A stretch of 64,000 nucleotides of DNA from NCBI GenBank assembly GCA_031551775.1, contig JAVBND010000019.1, positions 1 through 64,000 on the forward strand. The letters are read 5' to 3'. Below, piece after piece: positions 52,805 to 61,965 of this stretch (within the stretch, counting starts at the first letter, position 1; each line of letters opens with the position of its first letter). Below the pieces are notes generated by a model that worked only from the letters and a program-made list of their open reading frames with translations, did no database searches and had not been told where the DNA came from. The stretch is from Anaerozeibacter sp031551775 (GTDB lineage: Bacteria; Bacillota; Clostridia; Christensenellales; Aristaeellaceae). A program made the position numbers and the translations under genes.

Positions 52805-55126
52805 TTAGCTTGCCCAAAAACGCGCAAGCATCCGCGAAAGCGCGTCCGCGTCCCGCGCCGGCCGCACATGCCAATTTTCCGGCAGCAGCGCCTGATACGC
52901 TTCGTTCAAGTACCGTTCATCGATCAGCGCAATCACGCCCCGGTCGGTCTCGGTTCGGATCACGCGCCCGGCGGCTTGCAGCACCCGCTGGAGACCGGGG
53001 TACGTGTAGGCGTAATGCCCGCCTTCGCCCGCTTCGTCCATGAGCTCTGTGAGCGCCGCGCGCTCAAGGCTCAATTGCGGCGTGCCGATGCCCACAATGG
53101 CCGCGCCGCTTAAGAGTTCGCCCGGAAGGTCCACGCCTTCGGCAAACACGCCGCCCATCGCGACCAGCGCGACCATGGTCCTTTCGGGCGCTTCGCGAAA
53201 GGCGCCAAGGAACGCCTCGCGCTCACGTTCGCTCATGTGGGACTTCTGGCGCACGATGGCAAGGTCTCCCGCGATCATTTGAAGATGGTCGCCCACCAGG
53301 TTGAGGTACGCGTGGGATGGAAAGCAAGCCAGGTAGTTGCCCCTTTTCCCGCGCGCCATTGCGGCAATCGCGCCCGCGACCGCGCCCGCCGTGCCCTCGC
53401 GCAGGCGAAAAGTGGTGCCCAAGGGCAGCGCCGCCACCATGAGGTTTTCCGCCGGAAAGGGCGAAGGCAGGTCCACCAAACGGTCGCCCGCGTCCTCGTC
53501 AATGCCCAGCATATCGCGGTAGTACGTGAGCGGCGTAAGCGTGGCAGAAAACAAGAGTGCGCCGCGCACGCGGCTCATGCATTTTTTGAGGTACGGCGCG
53601 GGGTTAAAGCACCACAGCTTGACCAAGAGTTCCTTTTCGCCCGCCTCGTACAGCACGCGGTGGTCCCCCCCCATCTCGGAAGCCACGCGCGTGTAATTGA
53701 GCGCTTCAAAGTACCGCTCGGCCAGCGCCTTCGAAAACGCGCCCGCGCTCCCAAGGAAAGGCCGGGCAGCGTCGAGAAAAATCTCAAGCGCCTCACCCAG
53801 CGCTTCGCTCGCCCCGTCTTCCCAGCAGGGATTGGGGTAGCTGTCCTTAAGGCCCTTGAGAACCTCGATCACGGAGGTGATGGAAGATAGGAGCGGACTG
53901 TTTTTGTCGGGATCGAGCCGCTTCCATTCGCGCCTGAGGGAAGAGTAATCGCGCGAGGAGATCGATGCCGACAGCATCTCCCGCGCGCGCTCGATCAGGT
54001 TGTGCGCCTCGTCCACGAGCAGCACGGCGTCGCTCTTTTCAAGAAAGAACCGCTTGAGCTTGACGCGCGGGTCGAAGGCGTAGTTGTAATCGCAGATGAC
54101 GACATCGCAGGTTTCGGACAAATCCAGCTGAAACTCGAACGGGCAAAGTTCCTCCTCTTTTGCCAGGCGTTCAACCGTGTCGCGCGACAGGTTTTCGACC
54201 GCGAGCGCGCGTTTGAGCGCTTCGCGGCTGCGGTCGTAGTAGCCAAGCGCGCGCGGGCAAGCCGCCGGTTCGCACGCCGTTGCGGGGTACGGGCACAACT
54301 TCTCCTTGGCGGTCAAGGTAATCGCGCGCACTTTAAGGCCCTTCGCCCGCATGCGCTCAAGCGCCTGTTCCGCCGCGCGCCGCGCGGTTGTGCGCGCGGT
54401 TAGGTAAAATATGCGGCTGGTCAGTCCCTCGCCCATCGCCTTGAGCGCGGCAAACAGCGCCGCCGCCGTCTTGCCGATACCGGTCGGGGCTTGCGCCATC
54501 ACGTTGGTCTTTGAGCGAAACGCGCGGTAGGCCGCCCCCGCCATCTCGCGCTGACCGTCCCTATAACCGTCATACGGAAAAGCCAGCGCGCGCGCCGTAG
54601 GCAGACACGTCTCCTTCCACCGGTCAAGCCCCGAAAGCCACTTCGCGTAGGGCGCGGCGTAGCCGTCGAACGCTTCCTCAAGCGCGTCCGCCGCCATCAA
54701 ACGCGTGTGCGTCTTCGCGTCACCGCTCAAATGCATGTAGGTCAGGCGCACTTCGACCTCGGAAAAACCTTCCTTGGCGCAGAGGATGTAGGCATATATC
54801 TCGGCTTGCGCCCAATGCGCGGGATGCTCGTGTTCGCCGATTGTATTCGGGTCAAGGCGCGTGGTCTTGATCTCCTCAACCACCGGCGGGACGCTTGTCC
54901 GGTTGAGCCCGTCCGCGCGGCCGTAGACGGTCAATTCCACATCATCAAACGCGCGCGTGATGTTTAGCCCGACTTCCTTCTCGAATCCGCCCGTATAGCG
55001 CGCCTGCCACAGCTTGTGCCCGGCCATGCCGTCCTGCATCTGGTCGATCGAACGCATCGCCGCAAACAAATCGCCGCGTTCGGTGGCGAATTCGGCGAGC
55101 GACCGGGCGCTGACGCGGTGTTTCAT
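52805..55126 (-). CDS. XPD/DinG-type DNA helicase with N-terminal PD-(D/E)XK nuclease-like domain
   Basis: 773 residues. N-terminal ~170 residues have a RecB/Cas4-like nuclease pattern: VYGRADGLNRTSVPPVVEEIKTT (Asp ... Glu-x-Lys), then AHWAQAEIYAYIL. The helicase follows: Walker A AQAPTGIGKTAAALF, the Fe-S cluster region CPYPATACEPAACP with a later CPFEF, DEAH box LLVDEAHN, and C-terminal helicase motifs GGVFAEGVDLPGELLSGAAIVG and QAAGRVIRTETDRGVIALIDERY. It is likely a repair or processing helicase on DNA with bound duplex. Met at 55126 chosen over an upstream Met lacking a ribosome site. Function in this organism unproven. Confidence 0.85.
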   Translation of the reverse strand: MKHRVSARSLAEFATERGDLFAAMRSIDQMQDGMAGHKLWQARYTGGFEKEVGLNITRAFDDVELTVYGRADGLNRTSVPPVVEEIKTTRLDPNTIGEHEHPAHWAQAEIYAYILCAKEGFSEVEVRLTYMHLSGDAKTHTRLMAADALEEAFDGYAAPYAKWLSGLDRWKETCLPTARALAFPYDGYRDGQREMAGAAYRAFRSKTNVMAQAPTGIGKTAAALFAALKAMGEGLTSRIFYLTARTTARRAAEQALERMRAKGLKVRAITLTAKEKLCPYPATACEPAACPRALGYYDRSREALKRALAVENLSRDTVERLAKEEELCPFEFQLDLSETCDVVICDYNYAFDPRVKLKRFFLEKSDAVLLVDEAHNLIERAREMLSASISSRDYSSLRREWKRLDPDKNSPLLSSITSVIEVLKGLKDSYPNPCWEDGASEALGEALEIFLDAARPFLGSAGAFSKALAERYFEALNYTRVASEMGGDHRVLYEAGEKELLVKLWCFNPAPYLKKCMSRVRGALLFSATLTPLTYYRDMLGIDEDAGDRLVDLPSPFPAENLMVAALPLGTTFRLREGTAGAVAGAIAAMARGKRGNYLACFPSHAYLNLVGDHLQMIAGDLAIVRQKSHMSEREREAFLGAFREAPERTMVALVAMGGVFAEGVDLPGELLSGAAIVGIGTPQLSLERAALTELMDEAGEGGHYAYTYPGLQRVLQAAGRVIRTETDRGVIALIDERYLNEAYQALLPENWHVRPARDADALSRMLARFWAS

Positions 55127-55269
55127 GTTGGGATCGTCCTTTCCTATTGACATGGGCGCGGGGAGGGCCTAAAATGAAGCGTAACGCTATGGTCTATTGT
55201 AGTTGTACGGACGGGAAAATGCAACGCATTTTGGGTATACTGGATTGGTAGAAAAGCGAGGGATTGACG

Positions 55270-56298
55270 ATGACGCTGTACCCACTCAGGCTCACCCCCT
55301 ATTTCAGGCATGGAAGCCAAACGCCCTGGGGCGGCCGCGCGCTCGGCGACCTCCTAGGCAAGGCCATACCCGACGACCGGACCGGCGAGAGCCTTGAAGT
55401 ATCGGCGTTTGGCGGCATGGAATCGATTATCGCGAACGGCGAATTTCAAGGTCAACCGCTCTCCTTCGCCATCTCCCAATGGGGAGAAGAACTGACCGGG
55501 GCCATCGGCGGGGGCGAGTTTCCGTTGCTCATCAAGCTGCTAGATGCGCGGGACGCGCTATCGGTGCAGGTACATCCGGGCGACGAATACGCCAAGGAAC
55601 ACGAAGGGAAGCTCGGCAAATCCGAAGCCTGGGTGGTGCTCTCCGCGCCGCCGGACGCCCAACTCGTGTACGGCATGAAGCCCCTCAAGCGGCCTCTTTC
55701 TAAGATCGTGGAAGAAAACGCGCTTGAAGAGGCGCTCAATTGGGTGTCGGTTCAGCCAGGCGACGTGCTCTACATCCCCCACGGCATGGTGCACGCGCTG
55801 GGCAAGGCCGGGCAAGGGGACTTGGTGGTCTACGAAGTGCAGCAGTCAAGCGACGTCACCTACCGCTTCTGGGATTGGGGGCGCACGGACGCGGAAGGAA
55901 AAGCCCGGGCGCTTCACACGCGCGCGGCCCTCGATGTCACCAGGCCCGAGCTCAGGCTCGACAAGGTTCAAGGCGCAACGCTCCTGTCCAAGGGCGGCAG
56001 CGTAACGCACTACATCGCAAGCGCGTACTTTGAACTTTCCCGGCTCAACGTCGCGGGCGACATGCCGCTTCCCGAGGGGCGCATGCTGCTGATCACCGCG
56101 CTTGGGCCGTGCCTGATCAAATGGCCCGGGGGCGCGCTCGATCTGGCGGCCTTTGACAGCGTGCTCATTCCGGCGGGACTTGCGGGCGCGGTCATTTCAG
56201 GGCGGCTGAGCGCGCTTTGCGCGTCGGTCGGCGACCGCGAATCACTGAAAGAGGCGCTCGGCTACCGCGCCGGGTCTGTGGCCGGACTCACGGATTGA
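55270..56298 (+). CDS. manA: Class I mannose-6-phosphate isomerase
   Basis: 342 residues of the cupin type. Zinc-site motifs VQVHPGDEYAKEHEGKLGKSEAWVVL and YIPHGMVHALG are present, as is the N-terminal RHGSQTPWGG. It interconverts fructose-6-P and mannose-6-P, supplying mannose for glycans; the glycosyltransferase following by 16 bases fits. ATG at 55270 is spaced 6 bases from GAGGGA; the TTG two codons earlier is too close. Confidence 0.9.
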   Translation: MTLYPLRLTPYFRHGSQTPWGGRALGDLLGKAIPDDRTGESLEVSAFGGMESIIANGEFQGQPLSFAISQWGEELTGAIGGGEFPLLIKLLDARDALSVQVHPGDEYAKEHEGKLGKSEAWVVLSAPPDAQLVYGMKPLKRPLSKIVEENALEEALNWVSVQPGDVLYIPHGMVHALGKAGQGDLVVYEVQQSSDVTYRFWDWGRTDAEGKARALHTRAALDVTRPELRLDKVQGATLLSKGGSVTHYIASAYFELSRLNVAGDMPLPEGRMLLITALGPCLIKWPGGALDLAAFDSVLIPAGLAGAVISGRLSALCASVGDRESLKEALGYRAGSVAGLTD

Positions 56299-56314
56299 CG
56301 AAAGGGAACTGAAA

Positions 56315-57277
56315 ATGGATAAACCGGTATTGTACATCGTGGTGCCATGCTACAACGAAGAACAGGTTCTGCCCGAAACGGTCAAGCGCCTCGCTCAATT
56401 GATGGACGCACTTGAGCGCGAAGGCGCGATAGACGCAAAAAGCCGCGTTACGCTGGTCGATGACGGCAGCCGTGACAAAACCTGGGCCGTCATCCGCTCT
56501 GTCACGGGCGCGCAGAAGCGCTTTGAAGGCATCAAGCTCGCGCACAACGCGGGGCACCAAAACGCGCTGTGGGCGGGCATGATGACGGTACGCGAAAAGG
56601 CGGACGCGGTCATCACCATTGACGCGGACCTCCAGGACGACATAAACGCCATCCGCGAATTCATAAAAGCCTTTAAGGACGGCAACGAGGTGGTCTACGG
56701 CGTGAGGAGCGCGCGCAAGAGAGATACCGCCTTTAAAAGAAAGACCGCGCACCTGTACTACGACCTCATGAAGCGCCTGGGCGCGGACCTGGTCTACGAC
56801 CACGCCGACTACCGCCTCCTAAGCCGCCGCGCGCTTGACGCGCTCAGCGAATTCGGCGAGGCCAACCTGTTCCTGCGCGGGATGGTGCCGTTGCTCGGCT
56901 TTCAGCACACCGAAGTCTACTATGAGCGCGGCGAGCGCTTCGCGGGTCAATCAAAGTATCCGCTCAAGAAGATGCTGTCCTTTGCCATGGAGGGCATCAC
57001 CTCCTTCTCGGTCAAGCCCATCCGCTACGTGGTGATGCTGGGTTGCCTGTTTGCGGTGATCGGCATCGTGATGGCGCTATACGCCTTGGTCTCGCACTTT
57101 ACCGGCCATACGGTCGCGGGCTGGAGTTCGATCATGGTATCGGTCTGGGTGATCGGGGGCGTCCAGCTGATGGCGCTGGGTCTGATCGGCGAATACGTGG
57201 GCAAGCTCTACACCGAGGTCAAGCGCCGCCCGCGCTTCATCGTGGAGGAATACACCCACCAAAAACAGGCGGATTGA
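56315..57277 (+). CDS. GtrB/DPM1-type family 2 glycosyltransferase
   Basis: 320 residues: a GT-A domain (VVPCYNEEQVLPETVKRLA; VDDGSRDKTW; TIDADLQDD with the DxD-like metal site; DHADYRLLSRRAL) and two C-terminal membrane helices (~235-295). Enzymes of this type transfer glucose or mannose from a nucleotide sugar to polyprenyl phosphate at the inner face of the membrane. The neighbouring manA suggests mannose, unproven. Sits three bases before a MATE transporter gene. Confidence 0.88.
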   Translation: MDKPVLYIVVPCYNEEQVLPETVKRLAQLMDALEREGAIDAKSRVTLVDDGSRDKTWAVIRSVTGAQKRFEGIKLAHNAGHQNALWAGMMTVREKADAVITIDADLQDDINAIREFIKAFKDGNEVVYGVRSARKRDTAFKRKTAHLYYDLMKRLGADLVYDHADYRLLSRRALDALSEFGEANLFLRGMVPLLGFQHTEVYYERGERFAGQSKYPLKKMLSFAMEGITSFSVKPIRYVVMLGCLFAVIGIVMALYALVSHFTGHTVAGWSSIMVSVWVIGGVQLMALGLIGEYVGKLYTEVKRRPRFIVEEYTHQKQAD

Positions 57278-57280
57278 CAG

Positions 57281-58663
57281 ATGGCTGAAACAAGAAACGA
57301 TTTCACCAAGGGCTCGATCCCGCGCACGGTGACCAGGCTCGCCCTGCCGATGATCGGCGCGCAGATCATCAACGCGTTTTATTCGATGGTGGACAAGCTC
57401 TACATCGGCATGCTTCCCGCCAACATCGCGACGCCCGCGCTGGCCGGCGTCGGGCTGGCTTTTCCGCTGATCATGATCGTGTCGGCCTTTGCGATGCTGG
57501 CGGGCATGGGCGGCGCGGCGCTGTGCTCCATCGCGCGCGGAGAAAAAAAATATGACTATGCCGAGCGCGTGATGGGCAACTCGTTTTCGCTGCTCATCAT
57601 CTTTGGCGCCTGTCTGACAATCGTTTCTCTGCTCGTCAAGGGACCGGTGCTGACCTTCATGGGCGCGTCGAGCGAAACCTTCCTGTACGCCGACGAATAC
57701 GCCACCATCTACCTGTGCGGAAGCCTGTTCGTCATGATGACGCTTGGCATGAACCCCTACATCAACGCCCAGGGCTTCGCGCGCGTCGGCATGGTCACGG
57801 TGACGCTGGGCGCGGTCATGAACATCATCCTCGACCCGGTGTTTATGTTTTCTCTGGGCATGGGCGTCAAGGGCGCGGCGCTGGCCACCATCCTGTCGCA
57901 GGCCGTGTCGGCCGTCTGGGTGATGGCGTTCCTGACCGGCAAAAAATGCATCCTGCGCCTTCGAAGGAAGAACCTCGCGCTTGACGGCGCGATCGCAAAG
58001 CGCATTTTGGCGCTCGGCGCGAGCAACGCCACCATGAACGTAACCGAGTGCATCGTCTCGATCGCGTGCAACAAGACGCTTGCGATCTACGGCGGCACCA
58101 CCTACGTGGGCGTGATGGCGGCCATCAGCGCGGTTCGCCAAATCCTGATGATGCCGGTGAGCGGCTTTGGGCAGGGTCTTCAACCGGTGATGGGCTACAA
58201 CTACGGGGCGCTGCACCTTGGCCGCGTGCGCGAGAGCTTCAAGTTCACGACCCTGGTAACCGCCTGCTACGCGGGCACGGCGTGCCTTCTGATCCAACTG
58301 TTTCCCGAAGCCTTCATGCGCCTCTTCACGCGCGATATCAAGCTGATCGAAGCGGGCGTGCCGGCGCTTCGGATGTACTTCAGCCTGTTCTTCATGCTGA
58401 GCTTGCAGATGGCGGGGCAGTATTCGTTCGTGGCGCTGGGAAAATCCAAGCAGGCCGTGTTCTTCTCGCTGCTGCGAAAGGCGTTCATTGTCGCGCCGCT
58501 CGCGGTTTTGCTTCCGCGGGTGACGGATCTTGGCGTCATGGGCGTGTTCGCCGCCGAACCGATCAGCGACTTTGTGGGATCGACCGCATGTTTTACGACC
58601 TTCATGCTGACCATGTGGCCCAAGCTTAAGACGGAGGAAGGGCGGGTGAATACATGCGAATGA
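57281..58663 (+). CDS. MATE-family efflux transporter
   Basis: 460 residues, about twelve hydrophobic helices in two related halves. FTKGSIPRTVTRLALPMIGAQIINAFYSMVDKLYIG is the usual MATE N-terminus, and GFGQGLQPVMGYNYGA the usual second-half signature. MATE proteins export cationic compounds with Na+ or H+. Ribosome site is poor (GCGGATTGACAG), suggesting coupling to the preceding gene. Substrate unknown. Confidence 0.9.
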   Translation: MAETRNDFTKGSIPRTVTRLALPMIGAQIINAFYSMVDKLYIGMLPANIATPALAGVGLAFPLIMIVSAFAMLAGMGGAALCSIARGEKKYDYAERVMGNSFSLLIIFGACLTIVSLLVKGPVLTFMGASSETFLYADEYATIYLCGSLFVMMTLGMNPYINAQGFARVGMVTVTLGAVMNIILDPVFMFSLGMGVKGAALATILSQAVSAVWVMAFLTGKKCILRLRRKNLALDGAIAKRILALGASNATMNVTECIVSIACNKTLAIYGGTTYVGVMAAISAVRQILMMPVSGFGQGLQPVMGYNYGALHLGRVRESFKFTTLVTACYAGTACLLIQLFPEAFMRLFTRDIKLIEAGVPALRMYFSLFFMLSLQMAGQYSFVALGKSKQAVFFSLLRKAFIVAPLAVLLPRVTDLGVMGVFAAEPISDFVGSTACFTTFMLTMWPKLKTEEGRVNTCE

Positions 58664-59481
58664 AATGCCTCGTTCTGGCATCGTTCATGGCCCTGGCGCT
58701 GCTTCTCGGAGCCTGCGGCGCGGTTGACGCGGATGAACCCATCGCGCGGATTGTGTTTTTTAACGCGGGAAGCGCCGACGCCATTTTAATTGAGACCCAC
58801 AGCAGCGCGGTGCTGGTGGACGCGGGGCTCAGGGATGGCGCGCAGGATCTCGTCCGTGCGCTGAGTGATGAAGGCATCCATCGGCTCGACCTTCTCATCA
58901 TCACCCATTTTGACAAGGACCACGTCGGCGGCGCGTCCGAGGTGATCGGCTCAATGCCGGTTCGCGCGGTGTATGAACCCGATTACGCGAAGGACTCCAA
59001 GCACGTGGACGCCTACCGCGAAGCGCTTTTCGCCGCGAGCATCACGCCAACGGCGCTAAGCGAAAACGCCGGGTTCGAGCTTGACGGCGTGCGCTATGAA
59101 ATCGACGTCGCCAATGAGTCCTTTTACGGCGACGATGAGGAGAATGACTTCTCGCTGGTCATTCGCCTGACGGCGGGAAGCGCAACGGCGCTTCTGACCG
59201 GTGACGCCGAAAAGGCGCGGATCATGGAGTTGCTCGATGAAGGCGATCTTCAAAACGCGCTCCTCAAGGTCCCCCACCACGGCCGGTACGAAAAGGTCAG
59301 CCCGCTGCTGTTTGAAGCCGTCCATGCGGGCGACGCGGTGATCTCGACCGGCGAGGATGAACCCGAGGACAGCGAAACCGTGCAGGCGCTCAAAATGGCG
59401 GGCAGCCGCGTATGGCTCACGCGCCAAGGCACAATCGTGGCCGAGACCGACGGGCAAGACTGGACGCTTAGGCAAGAATAG
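58654..59481 (+). CDS. Lipoprotein with ComEC-type metallo-beta-lactamase domain
   Basis: 275 residues. The N-terminal segment MKCLVLASFMALALLLGACG carries a lipobox (LGAC). The rest is a metallo-beta-lactamase fold: VLVDAG, THFDKDHVGG (HxxxDH metal site), LLTGDAE, VPHHGRY. This is the competence-protein-like subfamily seen in ComEC C-termini, implicated as extracellular nucleases or phosphodiesterases. The start overlaps the MATE stop (either Met at 58654 or 58660). Ends just before a terminator. Confidence 0.86.
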   Translation: MRMKCLVLASFMALALLLGACGAVDADEPIARIVFFNAGSADAILIETHSSAVLVDAGLRDGAQDLVRALSDEGIHRLDLLIITHFDKDHVGGASEVIGSMPVRAVYEPDYAKDSKHVDAYREALFAASITPTALSENAGFELDGVRYEIDVANESFYGDDEENDFSLVIRLTAGSATALLTGDAEKARIMELLDEGDLQNALLKVPHHGRYEKVSPLLFEAVHAGDAVISTGEDEPEDSETVQALKMAGSRVWLTRQGTIVAETDGQDWTLRQE

Positions 59482-59503
59482 GCTTTCTTGCCCGCAATTG
59501 AAA

Positions 59504-59540
59504 GGCTGTTGCGATCAAAAGATCGCAGCCGCCTTTTTTT
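59504..59540 (+). terminator. Intrinsic terminator of the manA-to-lipoprotein run
   Basis: Stem TGCGATC-aaaa-GATCGCA (59510-59527), extended imperfectly by GGCTG/GCCGCC, followed by TTTTTTT (59534-59540). Confidence 0.75.
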
Positions 59541-59623
59541 GTGACAGCGGGGGCCGTGGGTCTTCCCCTCCATCCTCTTGCGGTTGCGCGGTGAATCCAA
59601 GTACGATTTAACCGTGTGTTCGG

Positions 59624-59651
59624 TTGCATTTGCCCGAGAATGTGGTATAAT
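59624..59651 (+). promoter_or_regulatory. Promoter of the radical-SAM repair pair
   Basis: TTGCAT (59624-59629), 16-base spacer, TATAAT (59646-59651), with the LexA box just downstream over the transcription start. Confidence 0.7.
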
Positions 59652-59659
59652 ACCATTAC

Positions 59660-59673
59660 CGAACATATGTTCG
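59660..59673. promoter_or_regulatory. lexA-box: LexA (SOS) box
   Basis: CGAACATATGTTCG: a perfect palindrome matching the Gram-positive LexA consensus CGAAC-n4-GTTCG. It sits nine bases after the -10 and 26 bases before the start codon, an ideal place for repression. Confidence 0.85.
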
Positions 59674-59698
59674 TTACGGGGTGAAAGGGGCATTTTTG

Positions 59699-60982
59699 AT
59701 GAATTTGATGGAAAAGCTCGAGGTTTTGGCCGATGCGGCGAAGTATGACGTGGCCTGTACTTCAAGCGGGGTCAACCGGCGCGGCAGCGGGACGGGCCTT
59801 GGCAACTCGGTCGCGGCGGGCATTTGCCACTCCTTTGCGGCGGACGGACGGTGCATCTCGCTGCTCAAAGTCCTTCAAAGCAACGCCTGCGCCTATGACT
59901 GCGCCTATTGCGTCAACCGGCGCTCAAACGACGTCAGGCGGGCAACCTTTACGCCCCGGGAACTGTGCGAGCTGACGATTGGGTTTTACCGGCGCAACTA
60001 CATCGAAGGGCTGTTCCTGTCAAGCGCCGTGGTTGGAACGCCCGACAAGACATGCGAGATGATGATCGAGACGCTTAGGCTCCTGCGCGAGGACTACGCC
60101 TTCAACGGCTACATCCACATGAAAGCCATCCCGGGCGCGGACCCGCTGCTCATCGAGCGGATGGGCCTATTGGCCGACCGCATGAGCGTCAACATTGAGC
60201 TGCCTTCTGAAGCGAGCCTTTCCGCGCTCGCGCCCGAAAAGACGCGCAAGGCCATCCTCGCGCCCATGCGGCAGATCGAAGGCGGCATCGTCAAGAGCAA
60301 GAACGAACTCACCCTCTTTCGCGCCGCGCCCAAGTTCGCGCCCGCCGGACAGAGCACGCAGATGATTGTGGGCGCGACCGGCGAGAGCGACAAGCACATC
60401 CTGTCGCTTTCAGAAGCGCTGTATCAACGCTTTCACTTAAAGCGCGTATTCTTCTCGGCCTATATGCCGACGGTCGCCGACCGCCGCCTGCCCGCGCTGA
60501 CGGCAAAGCCGCCGCTGCTGCGCGAACACCGGCTGTACCAAGCGGACTGGCTGATGCGTTTCTATGGTTTTGAGGCGGGCGAAATCCTGACCGATCAGAA
60601 CCCGAACCTCGACCCGCTGCTCGACCCCAAGTGCAATTGGGCGCTCAACCACCTGGAGCTCTTTCCTGTTGAAATCAACCGGGCGCCGCAGGAAACGCTG
60701 CTAAGGGTGCCGGGGATCGGCGTCAGGAGCGCTTGGCGGATCATCGAAGCCCGGCGGCAGCGCGCCCTTGATTTTGAGGGGCTCAAGAAGATCGGCGTGG
60801 TGCTCAAGCGCGCGCGGCACTTCATCACCTGCAAGGGGAAAACGCTGCCCGGCATACGCCTTGATTACAAGTACATCTACCCCATGTTGGCCGGGCGCGC
60901 GGATACCTCGGGCGCCGAGCAGTTGTCGTTTTTTGACCCGACGAGAGAGGATGTTGTAAAATGCTTAACCGGACAGCTATAG
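59699..60982 (+). CDS. Putative DNA modification/repair radical SAM protein (TIGR03916 type)
   Basis: 427 residues. Radical-SAM motif CAYDCAYC (Cys64, Cys68, Cys71; CxxxCxxC) after NACAYD. The C-terminal region has helix-hairpin-helix repeats RVPGIGVRSAWRIIEARRQRALDFEGLKKIGVVLKRARHFITC. This is the radical SAM family usually paired with a DUF4130/uracil-DNA-glycosylase-like protein, as found next door. It probably repairs or modifies DNA bases; reaction unknown. Met at 59699 follows GAAAGGGG; a GTG 6 codons upstream is less likely. LexA box indicates SOS control. Confidence 0.88.
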   Translation: MNLMEKLEVLADAAKYDVACTSSGVNRRGSGTGLGNSVAAGICHSFAADGRCISLLKVLQSNACAYDCAYCVNRRSNDVRRATFTPRELCELTIGFYRRNYIEGLFLSSAVVGTPDKTCEMMIETLRLLREDYAFNGYIHMKAIPGADPLLIERMGLLADRMSVNIELPSEASLSALAPEKTRKAILAPMRQIEGGIVKSKNELTLFRAAPKFAPAGQSTQMIVGATGESDKHILSLSEALYQRFHLKRVFFSAYMPTVADRRLPALTAKPPLLREHRLYQADWLMRFYGFEAGEILTDQNPNLDPLLDPKCNWALNHLELFPVEINRAPQETLLRVPGIGVRSAWRIIEARRQRALDFEGLKKIGVVLKRARHFITCKGKTLPGIRLDYKYIYPMLAGRADTSGAEQLSFFDPTREDVVKCLTGQL

Positions 60983-61782
60983 TCTACCGCTACGACGGCA
61001 CGCTTGACGGCATGCTGTGCTGCATTTACGAAGCGATGACCCGGCGCGAAGAACCCATGATGATCGTAGGACCGGACGAGATGCAGTCCATGCTCTATCC
61101 CGACCATGCTGTCGGGACCGACAAGGCCGTCGCCCGGCGCGTGGCGGATGCCGTGCGCGGCAAAATTTCAGAGGATGCCATGACGCTGATTGGCCGTTCG
61201 CTCCTGACCGCGCTTCCGGGCCGGGAGAGCTACGTCCTGGGCGTCATCCGCCGCGCGTTCAAGGAAGGGCCGGGACTGCTGAGTGACCTTAGCGACCAGG
61301 CGGTCAACCGCCTGACCAAGGCGGTCCTGCAGCTCGAACACGAGGCGCACCTCTATACCGGCTTCATCCGCTTTCAGCAAGGCGAGGGCGTGCTGACGGC
61401 GGCGATCGAGCCCAAGAACCAGGTGCTCCCGCTCCTGTTGGCGCATTTTGAAGACCGCTTCGCGAGCGAGACCTACATGATCTTTGACAAGACGCACAAG
61501 GCGGCGCTTGTACACGCCGCCGCTACGGCAAATCACCCGGGCGAAAGCCGTATCCTGCCCGTTGAAGCCTTTGAGCGCCCCGCGGCCGATGAAAACGAGC
61601 TGGCCTTTCAGCGCATGTGGCGCGCCTTCTACCGCGTAATCGCCGTAGAAGGACGCGAAAACCCCACCTGCCGCCGCTCGCACATGCCGGGGCGCTATTG
61701 GGCCGAAATGACCGAGTTTCAAGGGGCCGGGCCTGAGATCCCCGCTCCGCGCATCTTTCACGCGGAGGGGTTGTTGGGGTGA
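60961..61782 (+). CDS. DUF4130 (TIGR03915) protein paired with the radical SAM enzyme
   Basis: 273 residues. Starts AIVYRYDGTLDGMLCCIYEAM, with TGFIRFQQGEGVLTAAIEPKNQVLPLLLAHFEDRF in the middle, the DUF4130 pattern. The family is the usual partner of the TIGR03916 radical SAM protein; some members are fused to a uracil-DNA glycosylase domain, absent here as far as I can see. It overlaps the partner by 22 bases and is therefore coupled and SOS-controlled. Followed by 183 bases with no supportable gene. Confidence 0.88.
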   Translation: MLNRTAIVYRYDGTLDGMLCCIYEAMTRREEPMMIVGPDEMQSMLYPDHAVGTDKAVARRVADAVRGKISEDAMTLIGRSLLTALPGRESYVLGVIRRAFKEGPGLLSDLSDQAVNRLTKAVLQLEHEAHLYTGFIRFQQGEGVLTAAIEPKNQVLPLLLAHFEDRFASETYMIFDKTHKAALVHAAATANHPGESRILPVEAFERPAADENELAFQRMWRAFYRVIAVEGRENPTCRRSHMPGRYWAEMTEFQGAGPEIPAPRIFHAEGLLG

Positions 61783-61965
61783 TGGCAGGGGTGCGAAGGG
61801 GGGGCCGTTCACCGACCCGCGATCCCCGCGTTAACATGCCCCCCCCGCGCCTAAGCCCCCACTGGACAGCCGCGAACGCCAACGCGCGCACACCGAACAG
61901 CGCGCCCAAGGCGACAAAAGCCCCGGACGTGAGCAGCGCCCATCTGGCCCTGCGCGATCCGGTCA

